Origin: Paralvinella palmiformis
Taxonomy: Eukaryota; Annelida; Polychaeta; Terebellida; Alvinellidae
NCBI GenBank assembly: GCA_025642065.1
Contig: JAODUP010000912.1
Location: 187,389-251,388, forward strand
Reading direction: 5' to 3'
DNA length: 64,000 nt
Position numbers and translations under genes: made by a program. Each line of letters opens with the position of its first letter. Within the stretch, counting starts at the first letter, position 1. The notes below the pieces were generated by a model. The model ran no database searches and was not told the origin of the DNA. It worked only from the letters and a program-made list of their open reading frames with translations. This document shows, in pieces, positions 44,391 to 46,385 of this stretch.

Positions 44391-46385
44391 TGTGTGTGTG
44401 TGTGTCTGTCTGTCTCTCTCGTTGTGTGTGTGTGTGTGTGTGTGTGTGTAGGCGGGTCACATTAAGCTATTTTATGTGATAACAATTCACCAATGACGCC
44501 CGTCTGTCCCGCTGGCGTTTTAGCCAATACCGTTAACAACAACAACAACAACAATAGGCCAGACACAGTTAGCGGTCGATGAACGTTCCGGTGTTCTCCA
44601 GCTGTTATGAACTGTTATTAGGTTAAGCAACCGGCCTATTAATGAGTGAAATTATATTAAAAGAAATTGGGGGGGGGGGAGTCGTATGTGTCAGTGTAAA
44701 CTAATGACTAGAATAGCATCTCGCGCTGATTGGGAATGTAAACAAAAGTAAATTCGAAATAAACAAATAGAACGTTTTATTTAAACGATTACAGTTTGTA
44801 ATCATAATAATTATTTCACAATGTATGTGACAGACATGATCATGTTTTCAACAATGGTATACTATAGTCGATTCTTTACGTATGCTGTTATTCAGTAAAC
44901 ATTCTATTAAACCCCCGGTGTTGCGAGTGCTTGCTAGTCAACCTATTTACACGTGTCTTTTAATATCACCGTACACTACAAATGTTATATTATGTTTATT
45001 GTATCCCATGTCTTATCGCTGTATATCTGTTGTAATGAACATTGTATTCTATGCCATGTTGTTGCACAACCTGTTTTTAAATATATTGTGTGTTCCATGC
45101 GCTATATTGCCGTATCGGTATGTTTTTATGCATTTACTATACTGCTATTTTTCCCCACTTGTGGGGGTGGGAATTAAATATTTAAAAAATATATATTGCG
45201 AGGGTCAGGGGGGGTAGATTACGAGTAGTTTGTGGCTAACGTATACTTTGCCATCAATAATTCTACCTATAAACCTGGGTCACTGTGAGGGACTATCTCA
45301 TAAGACCATCCTATCAATTTCGGGCTGATTTGGACACGTGGTCCGGCCTCGTCTTGATATAAATGGCAAAGTACTTCAGATTGAGCATGCGGAGAAATGA
45401 TTGGGAGATTCTAGCATTTAATGACTAATAATTGTTACACGACATCGAGTAGTCATTTATCTTGTCGTGGATTTGTTTCAAATATGCTCGCTCGCCTCCT
45501 TGGTCCAACTGGTAGCGCGTTGGATCGCAGATCACTACCACCTGAGTTCGAATCTCGGCGTGGGCATATCTGAAGGGCGTTTCATCTTTGATTCCGCTTC
45601 GCCCGCCCGTTTAGCCTATCGTGTGCATAAAAGTGGCCGTAACACACCGATCATCATCATCACCATCATCAGCTATCAGAAGGGATAGATGTGGTTCGTG
45701 TTCGTGTAACTGATAATGTTTCTCGTCCATTCAACGATCGGTGCGCGTTCTGTGGTGCAAACGTTTGCGGAACTAAATGTTAAGGGGCTAGTTAATCCGG
45801 CTGAACGGTTTGCCGTGGTACTGAGGTGTCCGGATGCGGGGGTGGAATTTAAGAGCCGTGTGTGTGTGGGGGGGGGGCGGGGTGAGTGTGTGCTGGGATT
45901 TCGGATTAGCCGGGGATGACGTCGGCTCGCAGTCGCAGAATGTCTCAACTGTTGTACCGATTGAAAAACAACGAACTTGTCGGTTATAATCATTTAATAA
46001 TTGGGTTAAAGGGTACTTGGTGGTAGTCCTTGGAAACCCGTATCAAGATGTCACTAGACCGTCATCTGATGAGGACTCTTACGGGATAAGGCGGTTGGTA
46101 TTAAGCACTGTTTTAAGTACAAAAAGCACATCCGTTCATTGATCTATTTATCACTGGTAGTTATTGTCAATCGTTTTATGTCGGTAGCTGCCCCCCCCCC
46201 GCCTGTGCGCGCGCGTGTTTGTGTTCGTGTGTATGTCTTCTCTTGGTATTTTCTTTCTTCTGAACTGTGCCTTCTTGTTTAATTCTAGGGAAGAAATTGT
46301 TGACCTGAAAAAAGGAGATCAGCACGTGATGATGTACAGACCAATCAAAGATCTTGTCACATCTGGTGTCGTATCGCTTATCTAA
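1281..46385 (+). CDS. GINS4: GINS complex subunit SLD5 (GINS4), last four coding exons, spliced
   Basis: SLD5 is one of the four subunits of GINS, which joins CDC45 and MCM2-7 to form the replicative CMG helicase in the nucleus (family knowledge). Joining exons 1281-1369, 3481-3569, 34312-34402 and 46289-46385 gives one open frame of 121 residues plus TAA. It shows family motifs in order: [43 protein letters not shown], and the C-terminal small domain ending [12 protein letters not shown]; a hydrophobic -LI end is typical. All visible splice sites are canonical (AG acceptors; GTGAGT, GTAAGT and GTAAGT donors) and reading phase is kept across each junction. The N-terminal half lies upstream of the window: I searched 1-1280 by eye and found no fitting exon. 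The introns are about 2.1, 30.7 and 11.9 kb and hold most of the mobile DNA here. The identity is a recognition by motif, not an alignment. Confidence 0.93.
1569..1751 (+). repeat. SINE-A, nearly full length
   Basis: Complete tRNA-like head 'cctccgtggtctagtggtagc' (A box) with B box region 'gtttgaatctcggcgtggg', then the shared body 'ttcgcttcattacctttgga' to 'gtggccgtaaaac' and a short (ATC) tail. Confidence 0.85.
1752..3480. other. GINS4 intron, mostly unique sequence
   Basis: No gene found. A stretch at about 3160-3240 ('ctttctaatggacaccagtt...') resembles 28590-28635 and may belong to an old dispersed repeat. Confidence 0.45.
3481..3569 (+). CDS. GINS4: GINS4 coding exon (second in window)
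   Basis: A pyrimidine-rich acceptor 'ccttttctttcccag' ends at 3480; donor 'gtaagt' starts at 3570. The 89-nt exon completes the split Gln codon, encodes [20 protein letters not shown] and LQKLDPKLT, then leaves one base of a Thr codon. [11 protein letters not shown] is the most diagnostic SLD5 motif in the window. Confidence 0.93.
3570..5570. other. Start of the 30.7-kb GINS4 intron, nothing recognised
   Basis: Unique-looking AT-rich DNA. Short open frames here have no recognisable domains. Confidence 0.45.
5571..5702. repeat. Compound (TC)n/(TG)n/(TCTG)n microsatellite
   Basis: Alternating pyrimidine (CT) and TG dinucleotide runs with a short TCTG run. Cys/Val/Ser/Leu-rich open frames across it are artefacts. 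Confidence 0.95.
6026..6057. repeat. (CA)n microsatellite
   Basis: An interrupted CA run that directly abuts the head of a SINE-C copy. Confidence 0.9.
6058..6263 (+). repeat. SINE-C copy with (ATT)n tail
   Basis: Head 'cctctgtggcctcatgggtagagcg' and B box 'gaggttcgaatcccggctgtg', then 'cactatagtaggaggtgttt', the body, and the end 'aaataactcccatttaggct' followed by ATTATTATT. Compared with the copy at 26757-27046, an internal part of the body is missing. Confidence 0.8.
6590..6922. mobile_element. Palindromic MITE-like foldback element, copy 1
   Basis: The outer ends 'ggacagttgctca' (6590-6602) and 'tgagcaactgtcc' (6910-6922) are exact reverse complements. Inside them, 'gtggacacttgctcaccagtg' on the left and its complement on the right extend the palindrome, with GCTCACC motifs repeated in each arm and an AT-rich centre of about 190 bp. 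No protein is encoded. A related copy lies at 15721-15986. Confidence 0.8.
6978..7041. repeat. (TCTA)n/(TGTC)n microsatellite
   Basis: Tetranucleotide runs, TCTA then TGTC. Confidence 0.9.
7315..7724. repeat. Dispersed element with repeated TCCTGGAAAA motifs
   Basis: At least seven TCCTGGAAA-like motifs cluster at the two edges (7326-7410 and 7686-7722) around an AT-rich middle. Motif clusters at both edges resemble the subterminal repeats of non-autonomous hAT elements. Clear inverted termini were not found, so the limits are approximate. Confidence 0.45.
7728..7900 (-). repeat. SINE-A copy, 5' truncated
   Basis: Reverse complement of the SINE-A body with B box ('gccgagattcgaacacgggt' on +), ending before the outer head. 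The (ATC)n tail is at the left edge. It directly follows the TCCTGGAAAA element. Confidence 0.85.
7901..8480. other. GINS4 intron left of the hAT, nothing recognised
   Basis: AT-rich DNA. An open frame at 8324-8656 runs into the hAT end, and its Pro/Phe/Tyr-rich part is just the subterminal CCCTATTTT repeats translated. Confidence 0.5.
8494..8580. repeat. Left subterminal repeats of the hAT element
   Basis: At least six copies of a TCCCTA[TC]TTT-type motif follow the left inverted repeat. Subterminal motif clusters in hATs are usually transposase binding sites (family knowledge). Confidence 0.6.
9017..11400 (+). pseudogene. hAT transposase pseudogene
   Basis: The frame begins at ATG 9017 ([18 protein letters not shown]) but meets TAG at 9119-9121, directly before a BED-like zinc finger (CLVC...HAKGAKH). 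The long open stretch 9134-10729 keeps hAT-like motifs: [12 protein letters not shown] (first catalytic Asp block), [11 protein letters not shown] and [18 protein letters not shown]. Around 9721-9759 another frame reads [12 protein letters not shown], and the segment normally following it (second Asp block) appears deleted. Near 10640-10705 a 33-bp stretch is tandemly duplicated and the frame shifts. The dimerisation motif [11 protein letters not shown] continues in the new frame (10795 on), broken by TGA at 10741-10743 and 10858-10860. A Glu/Lys-rich coiled-coil tail follows in two more frames (10971-11177 and 11152-11400). At least five lesions mean it cannot make transposase. Confidence 0.85.
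12000..12110. repeat. Right subterminal repeats of the hAT element
   Basis: At least six TCCCTA[TC]TTT-type motifs lie just inside the right inverted repeat, in the same orientation as on the left. Part of the block ('ccctactttttcattgaaga') is itself tandemly duplicated near 12031-12075. Confidence 0.6.
12124..13215. other. Intron with short CT, CA and C tracts
   Basis: Contains (CT)n at 12212-12230 and 12420-12434, a C run plus (CA)n at 12262-12286, and GATGAT repeats near 12590-12610. No gene was recognised. Confidence 0.5.
13216..13392 (+). repeat. SINE-B copy, diverged
   Basis: tRNA-like head ('cgtggcctgactagtagtgcg', B-box region 'gattccaatcccggccggg') joined to the body 'gtttcatcttacgcgttgcc...gtcgccg'. 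Confidence 0.65.
13413..13590 (+). repeat. SINE-A copy, full length
   Basis: Head 'gcctccgtggtctaactggtagcg', B box 'gttcgaatctcggcgtggg', body and (ATC)n tail are all present. It follows SINE-B by about 20 bp. Confidence 0.85.
13600..13770 (+). repeat. SINE-D-like copy
   Basis: B-box-like 'gggttcaattcgaag' followed by 'ggaatgtttcatccgataat' and 'ggagtagcccgttggccatt'. It is the third SINE in a row in this 550-bp cluster. Confidence 0.5.
13989..14040. repeat. (TCTG)n/(TCTA)n microsatellite
   Basis: TCTG, TCTA and TCTG tetranucleotide runs in sequence. Confidence 0.9.
14335..14383. repeat. (CA)n/(CG)n microsatellite
   Basis: CA run with CG interruptions. Confidence 0.9.
14786..14952 (-). 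repeat. SINE-B copy
   Basis: On the complement: head 'ggccgtcttcgtgggttaac', 'tggttgcgcggctggccaca', a degraded B box, then the shared body up to 'gtggccgtgtaac'. Confidence 0.65.
15063..15262 (+). repeat. SINE-C, left part, interrupted by a LINE
   Basis: Head 'cctctgtggcttcttgaatt', B box 'gttcgaatcccggccgtggg', then 'actaatagtaggagggtttt' and body as far as 'agtggtgaa'. The body resumes at 15662. Confidence 0.75.
15263..15661 (+). mobile_element. 5'-truncated LINE (non-LTR retrotransposon) 3' end inserted in a SINE-C
   Basis: The translation ends like a CR1/Jockey-type ORF2: [16 protein letters not shown], then after a one-base frameshift near 15405-15415, [18 protein letters not shown] and [13 protein letters not shown] with a stop at 15519-15521. 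A short 3' UTR ('gcgcctttgaatggctcctg') and an (ATT)n tail follow. Flanking 'gaa' at 15260-15262 and 15662-15664 may be a short target duplication. Only the last ~85 codons of the protein remain. Confidence 0.75.
15662..15716 (+). repeat. SINE-C, right part after the LINE
   Basis: 'gaagctgtagattacagacc' and 'atatgcgtctccctcatttg' match, in reverse, 26810-26850 of the SINE-C at 26757-27046, so this continues the copy broken at 15262. Confidence 0.7.
15721..15986. mobile_element. Palindromic MITE-like element, copy 2
   Basis: Left arm 'cggacagttgctcacc' repeated four times in varied form, then 'gctcaccagtgaatttttaa'. The right arm 'attcactggtgagcaagtgt' mirrors it; the outermost right end seen in copy 1 is missing. 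The middle shares 'ataattggtaatattcat'-type sequence with copy 1, in inverted orientation. Confidence 0.75.
16075..16215 (+). repeat. SINE-B copy, 3' truncated
   Basis: 'tggtagcacggttggccaca', B-box region 'gttcaaatcgtggccgg', then 'agaagggtgtttcatctttc' and a partial body; the expected 3' end is absent. Confidence 0.7.
16216..17025. other. Intron with small CA and GA tracts, nothing else recognised
   Basis: (CA)n/(TA)n at about 16391-16428 and (GA)n at 16674-16688. No gene seen. Confidence 0.5.
17027..17110. repeat. C-run, (TG)n and (CG)n tract
   Basis: Alternating purine/pyrimidine TG-CG-TG run of about 65 bp, a candidate for Z-DNA formation (inference). Confidence 0.9.
17380..17815. repeat. 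Minisatellite of ~36-bp units in a ~111-bp higher-order period
   Basis: Repeated 'gattgtacgagttgcgtttg' and 'gttgtgacacggtgac' variants. The block beginning 'ttcggacggtttgcgtgtgt' recurs at 17452 and 17563, 111 bp apart. Since 111 is a multiple of three, the minus strand stays open for 153 codons (17354-17815), giving a Thr/Arg/Asn-rich repeat frame that is probably not a gene. Confidence 0.75.
18172..18206. repeat. (CT)n microsatellite
   Basis: CT run ending in TG. Confidence 0.9.
18360..18530 (+). repeat. SINE-D-like copy
   Basis: 'cgtgccgtagctcacagagc' head-like start, B-box-like 'ggatcgaatacc', then 'gattcatcttaccttg' and 'gggagtagcccctcggccat', the D body motif. Confidence 0.55.
18531..19093. 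other. Intron, nothing recognised apart from a CA/TG tract
   Basis: (CA)n joined to (TG)n at 19002-19032, able to fold back on itself. No gene seen. Confidence 0.5.
19094..19272 (+). repeat. SINE-B, full length reference copy
   Basis: Head 'gcgcccccatggcctaactg', 'gtagcgcggttggccacaaa', B box 'gggttcaaaccccggctgg', then 'tctgaagggtgtttcatctt' and body to 'gccgtaaaacagcaac'. Confidence 0.85.
19273..20389. other. Intron with CA and GA tracts
   Basis: (CA)n at 19927-19953 and (GA)n at 20057-20073. A stretch at 19515-19575 ('tttatatagcaccttattca') resembles part of SINE-E. No gene recognised. Confidence 0.45.
20390..20945. repeat. Degenerate TACTCA-rich minisatellite
   Basis: Diverged repeats of 'ggtactcattgtcggtat' with 'caatactcactctccccact' and 'cacttatcaatcata'. 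The right part (20670-20945) has a period of about 60-70 bp; the left part is looser. Confidence 0.6.
20960..21157 (+). repeat. SINE-C body with ATA/ATT tail
   Basis: 'ttctaaatttatttagaatt' and 'gtgttagattacaaaccatc' match the complement of the SINE-C at 26757-27046. The head is missing; the tail is (ATA)n then (ATT)n at 21119-21150. Confidence 0.65.
21281..21331. repeat. (CT)n(AT)n compound microsatellite
   Basis: CT run of about 30 bp running directly into an AT run of about 20 bp. Confidence 0.95.
21503..22148. repeat. 50-bp satellite with three-unit higher-order structure
   Basis: About 13 units of 'acaatgaacacattatatcc' plus 'ggatgaggccacatccacat' plus 'gttatatttt'. Variant units (TTTTTAC spacer with 'atttcccgg'; 'acgatgaacacactatgtcc'; 'cacttgttatagttt') recur in the same order at about 21570, 21730 and 21985, showing amplification of a ~155-bp trimer. 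Confidence 0.9.
22149..23060. other. Intron, unique-looking, partly CG-containing
   Basis: No gene recognised. The 22620-22860 stretch has an inverted CCAAT ('tctcattggttgagg') and more CpG than its surroundings, which could be regulatory; the evidence is weak. Confidence 0.35.
23062..23222 (+). repeat. SINE-B copy, old
   Basis: 'cgtttggtcgcagaccttta', degraded B box 'tctcaattccgggtc', then 'gagggttgtttcgtctttca' and body to 'ggtcgtaaaacaac'. Confidence 0.55.
23431..23588 (-). repeat. SINE-A copy, head truncated
   Basis: Left edge is the tail ('gattgatgacgattgatgtt'); the body and B box ('cgccgagattcgaacac' on +) follow; the head is missing. Confidence 0.8.
23725..23846 (-). repeat. tRNA-derived SINE fragment (D-like)
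   Basis: Complement gives a head with 'gatagcgcagcgtttattgc' and B box 'tgggttcgaaccagacacg', followed by 'ggaacatttacctagcaagt'. Confidence 0.55.
23847..25400. other. Intron with TG tracts and poly-G/C runs
   Basis: (TG)n/(CG)n at 23989-24042 and (TG)n at 24255-24284 and 24521-24549; homopolymer C at 24654-24665 and G at 24855-24867 and 25068-25079. No gene recognised. Confidence 0.5.
25403..25462. repeat. (ACTC)n(CA)n(ACTC)n microsatellite
   Basis: CA run sandwiched between two CACT tetranucleotide runs. Confidence 0.95.
25846..25884. repeat. (CA)n(GA)n microsatellite
   Basis: CA run running directly into a GA run. Confidence 0.9.
25885..26222. other. Intron, nothing recognised
   Basis: Unique-looking sequence with a G-rich end (26209-26222). 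Confidence 0.45.
26223..26375 (+). repeat. SINE-A copy, 5' truncated
   Basis: Begins at 'tcactaccacctgggttcga', so the A-box half of the head is absent; the body is well kept, with an (ATC)n tail passing into (TA)n (26376-26402). Confidence 0.85.
26404..26490 (+). repeat. LINE 3'-end fragment
   Basis: 'ggtgcctttgaatggtttca' and 'gctggtatgggcgtattatt' match the LINE 3' UTR at 15597-15645 and are followed by a TTG-rich tail. Confidence 0.5.
26515..26756. repeat. Dispersed non-coding repeat with ATT start
   Basis: Begins ATTATTATT, has 'cctttatatagcactctttc' and 'cttccctgatgttgctggta' (a motif common in invertebrate retroposon ends, from general memory) and borders a second ATA run. Family unknown. 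Confidence 0.4.
26757..27046 (-). repeat. SINE-C, full length reference copy
   Basis: On the complement: head 'cctatggcctagtgggactt', B box 'ggaggttcgaatcccggccg', 'tggcactatagtgggaggag', body with 'ttctaaatttgtttagaatt', end 'gaaataactgccatttgtcc' and (ATT)n tail. Confidence 0.8.
27176..27236. repeat. (CT)n(AT)n compound microsatellite
   Basis: CT run joined to AT run, the same architecture as at 21281. Confidence 0.95.
27340..27386. repeat. (CA)n microsatellite
   Basis: CA run with CCCA interruptions. Confidence 0.9.
27505..27632 (-). repeat. tRNA-derived SINE fragment (D-like)
   Basis: Complement shows 'tatagcggagcggttaaagc', B-box-like 'gtgggttggaatcc', then 'caatgtttacctaggtagtc', paralleling 23725-23846. 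Confidence 0.5.
27693..27771. repeat. (ACTC)n microsatellite
   Basis: About 19 tetranucleotide units with a short GCTC variant block. Confidence 0.95.
27822..28126 (-). repeat. SINE-E copy
   Basis: On +, an ATA tail is followed by 'gacatttatatagcgcccta', 'tattattatccctgactcag', 'cacgtagccatcacacgtcc' and a tRNA-like end on the complement ('gcgatggcgcagttagttag', B box 'gggtcgccggttcgatgccc'). The 'tccctgactcag' segment is what is amplified at 37.7-38.6 kb. Confidence 0.75.
28225..28390 (+). repeat. SINE-D-like copy
   Basis: 'gaacgacaggtttggggttc' B-box region, 'gggtgtgggatgtttcatcc', 'agtgagtagctcctcggccg' and 'agtgccggggttaaataagt' give the D body order. Confidence 0.6.
28550..28815. repeat. 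Old dispersed repeat with TTAATGGACCACTTT-type motifs
   Basis: 'ctggatgaccactttctaac' and 'cttcttaatgaccactttag' resemble 3195-3215, 33637-33660 and 46530-46560. A low-copy ancient element is likely, but its limits are unclear. Confidence 0.3.
29006..29028. promoter_or_regulatory. X-box-like palindrome next to a CCAAT box
   Basis: 'gttaccatggttac' (29006-29019) is close to the RFX-factor X-box consensus and is followed at once by 'agccaatagg', a CCAAT box. It lies in the large GINS4 intron inside a CpG-containing stretch (about 28900-29160). Function is inferred from motifs only. Confidence 0.3.
29165..29270 (+). repeat. tRNA-derived SINE head
   Basis: 'ttccgtggccgagttggcag' (A-box-like) and 'tatgggctcagatccgagtg' (B-box-like) at tRNA spacing, with 'ccgtttaatcgttcatctca' after it. 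Confidence 0.5.
29463..29552. repeat. Perfect 45-bp tandem duplication
   Basis: Two identical 45-bp copies (29463-29507 and 29508-29552), each with 'aacgcggttatgtaaataac'. Identity shows the duplication is recent. Confidence 0.95.
29583..29760 (+). repeat. SINE-A, full length
   Basis: Head 'gcgcctccgtggtctagcgg', B box 'gttcgaatctcggcgtggg' and body to 'gtggccgcaaaccatcagtc'. Confidence 0.85.
29990..30112 (-). repeat. SINE-B head and partial body
   Basis: Complement shows 'ctaggcagcgcggttatcca', B box 'tggattcaaaacccggccc' and 'tgaaggatgtttcacctttc'. A (CG)n tract follows at 30126-30142. Confidence 0.6.
30113..30812. other. Intron, no gene recognised
   Basis: A 192-codon open frame (30142-30720) starts in the CG tract and has no recognisable domain; its end is a Leu/Val-rich translation of TTG repeats. 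I treat it as chance. Confidence 0.45.
30813..30985 (+). repeat. SINE-D reference copy
   Basis: Head 'cgctcctatagcacagcggg', B-box region 'ggttgtgggtaccaatccag', then 'ttgtgggatgtttccctaag', 'gggtcgccccttcggccata' and 'cagtgccgaggcttaaacaa'. Confidence 0.7.
30986..31529. other. Intron, nothing recognised
   Basis: AT-rich unique-looking DNA. Confidence 0.45.
31530..31898 (+). repeat. SINE-G, full length
   Basis: Head 'gagctccggtggcctagcgg', B box 'caagttcgatcccagcaaga', body with 'cggctcacaacatcgtgggt', 'gaccaccctcagggtatttc' and 'ccactccaacatagaggatg', ending in an A-rich 'caaacaaacaag'. The copy at 39707 is collinear. Confidence 0.85.
31988..32042. repeat. C-run and (TG)n microsatellite
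   Basis: C run, then an interrupted TG run. Confidence 0.9.
32546..32950. repeat. 43-bp minisatellite
   Basis: About nine units of 'cagtccactcaatcctcaca' plus 'cagctcagtctactcacata' plus 'cct', degrading to the right. Because 43 is not a multiple of three and the unit lacks stops in all forward frames, two long overlapping open frames (32363-32869 and 32514-32927) cross the array; they are Ser/Thr/His-rich and unlikely to be genes. Confidence 0.85.
33002..33037. repeat. (AT)n microsatellite
   Basis: AT run of about 35 bp. Confidence 0.95.
33038..34311. other. Intron up to the third visible GINS4 exon
   Basis: No gene recognised. 33637-33680 ('aaccagtcttaacggaccaa') resembles the dispersed repeat at 28550. 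Confidence 0.45.
34312..34402 (+). CDS. GINS4: GINS4 coding exon (third in window)
   Basis: Acceptor 'tcccgtttcag' ends at 34311; donor 'gtaagt' starts at 34403. The 91-nt exon encodes [19 protein letters not shown] and [10 protein letters not shown], the start of the SLD5 C-terminal beta domain, and ends two bases into an Arg codon. It is GC-rich against its AT-rich flanks. Confidence 0.92.
34684..34706. repeat. (TG)n microsatellite
   Basis: TG run of about 23 bp in the last GINS4 intron. Confidence 0.9.
34900..34955. repeat. (AT)n(AG)n microsatellite
   Basis: AT run of about 36 bp leading into an AG run. Confidence 0.95.
34956..35784. other. GINS4 intron, nothing recognised
   Basis: Unique-looking DNA. 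Confidence 0.45.
35785..36062. repeat. TAG/TTG trinucleotide-rich region
   Basis: Two blocks (35785-35865 and 35948-36056) of imperfect (GTA)n, with a unique spacer between. Open frames here are Ser- or Val- (forward) or Tyr-rich (reverse) repeats. Confidence 0.85.
36063..36305 (-). repeat. SINE-G, 3' truncated, inserted at a TAG repeat
   Basis: Complement of SINE-G from its head ('ccaccggagctcac' at the right edge on +, B box 'gggatcgaacctgtgaccct') to 'gccgaaataccctgagggtg'. TAG/CTA-type trinucleotides flank both sides. Confidence 0.85.
36306..37219. other. GINS4 intron, contains a diverged tandem duplication
   Basis: 'ggttctttttaacgcatgct' at 36765 and 'ggttctttttgacacatggt' at 36813 head two 48-bp diverged tandem copies. 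No gene recognised. Confidence 0.5.
37220..37293. repeat. (TG)n(AT)n microsatellite
   Basis: TG run followed by about 50 bp of AT. Confidence 0.95.
37294..37706. other. GINS4 intron, nothing recognised
   Basis: No gene or named repeat seen. Confidence 0.45.
37707..38577. repeat. 29-32-bp minisatellite expanded from inside a SINE-E
   Basis: About 28 units of 'caatattattatccctgact' plus 'cagacctgttg' type. The left half alternates a 'cttgacctgttg' unit with a shorter 'cagaccag' unit, giving a ~60-bp dimer repeated in near-identical form; the right half is monomeric. The unit matches 'tattattatccctgactcag' of SINE-E, and the rest of a SINE-E follows. Confidence 0.9.
38578..38705 (-). repeat. 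SINE-E remainder beside the minisatellite
   Basis: 'cacgtagccatcacgtcctg' and 'tctcatttctggccgagtca' match 28008-28050 of the intact SINE-E in order and spacing. Confidence 0.75.
38706..39520. other. GINS4 intron, nothing recognised
   Basis: AT-rich unique-looking DNA. Confidence 0.45.
39521..39683 (+). repeat. SINE-B copy
   Basis: Head 'ggcgcttccgtcgccaaacg', 'gggttggccatagatctata', B-box region 'gggttaaaaccccaccgga', body with a small internal deletion, end 'gtggctgtaaaacagcaac'. Confidence 0.8.
39707..40075 (+). repeat. SINE-G, full length
   Basis: Collinear with 31530-31898: head 'gagctccgttggccgagcgg', B box 'caggttcgattccggcaaga', ending 'caacaaattaaacaacaag'. It lies 23 bp after a SINE-B in the same orientation. 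Confidence 0.85.
40076..40904. other. GINS4 intron, nothing firmly recognised
   Basis: 'atttcgttata' recurs at about 40513, 40589 and 40674, hinting at an old repeat. No gene. Confidence 0.4.
40905..41078 (-). repeat. SINE-A copy, outer head missing
   Basis: Tail 'gattatgattgatgttttat' at left, body, B box ('cgccgagattcgaacacggg' on +) and part of the head 'ccaacgcgctacca'. Confidence 0.85.
41079..41537. other. GINS4 intron, nothing recognised
   Basis: A 64-codon open frame at 41087-41281 has no recognisable motif. Confidence 0.4.
41538..41599. repeat. (TTTG)n(TCTG)n(TG)n microsatellite
   Basis: Three related runs in series, a pattern of stepwise microsatellite evolution. Confidence 0.95.
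41600..43204. other. GINS4 intron with small tracts and one tRNA-like fragment
   Basis: C-run/(TG)n at 42281-42322, CA-rich 42602-42648, G run 42376-42387. At 42755-42803 the complement has a SINE head-like 'gcgcagttgttaaagcactg' and 'gttgtgagttcgaaacc'. No gene. Confidence 0.45.
43205..43312. repeat. (CT)n/(TG)n compound microsatellite
   Basis: Alternating CT and TG runs with a CG-rich end. Confidence 0.95.
43832..44192. repeat. Large compound (CT)n/(AT)n/(TG)n microsatellite
   Basis: About 360 bp of pure pyrimidine CT runs separated by AT and TG runs; the module (CT)n-TGTATC-(CT)n-(TA)n-(TG)n recurs. Reading frames across it are open but meaningless. Confidence 0.95.
44313..44449. repeat. 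(CT)n/(TG)n/(TCTG)n compound microsatellite
   Basis: A continuation of the same kind of array after 120 bp of unique sequence. Confidence 0.95.
44450..45488. other. GINS4 intron, nothing recognised
   Basis: Two overlapping frames of 111 and 74 codons (44882-45217) are Leu/Tyr/Cys-rich with no known motif. Confidence 0.4.
45489..45671 (+). repeat. SINE-A, full length
   Basis: Head 'cgcctccttggtccaactgg', B box 'gttcgaatctcggcgtggg', a body lacking about 15 bp near the middle, and an (ATC)n tail. Confidence 0.85.
46289..46385 (+). CDS. GINS4: GINS4 terminal coding exon
   Basis: Acceptor 'cttgtttaattctag' ends at 46288. The exon completes Arg and encodes [20 protein letters not shown] and [11 protein letters not shown], followed by TAA at 46383-46385. 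The 3' UTR end is not clear; the first AATAAA I noticed downstream is near 46804. Confidence 0.92.
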
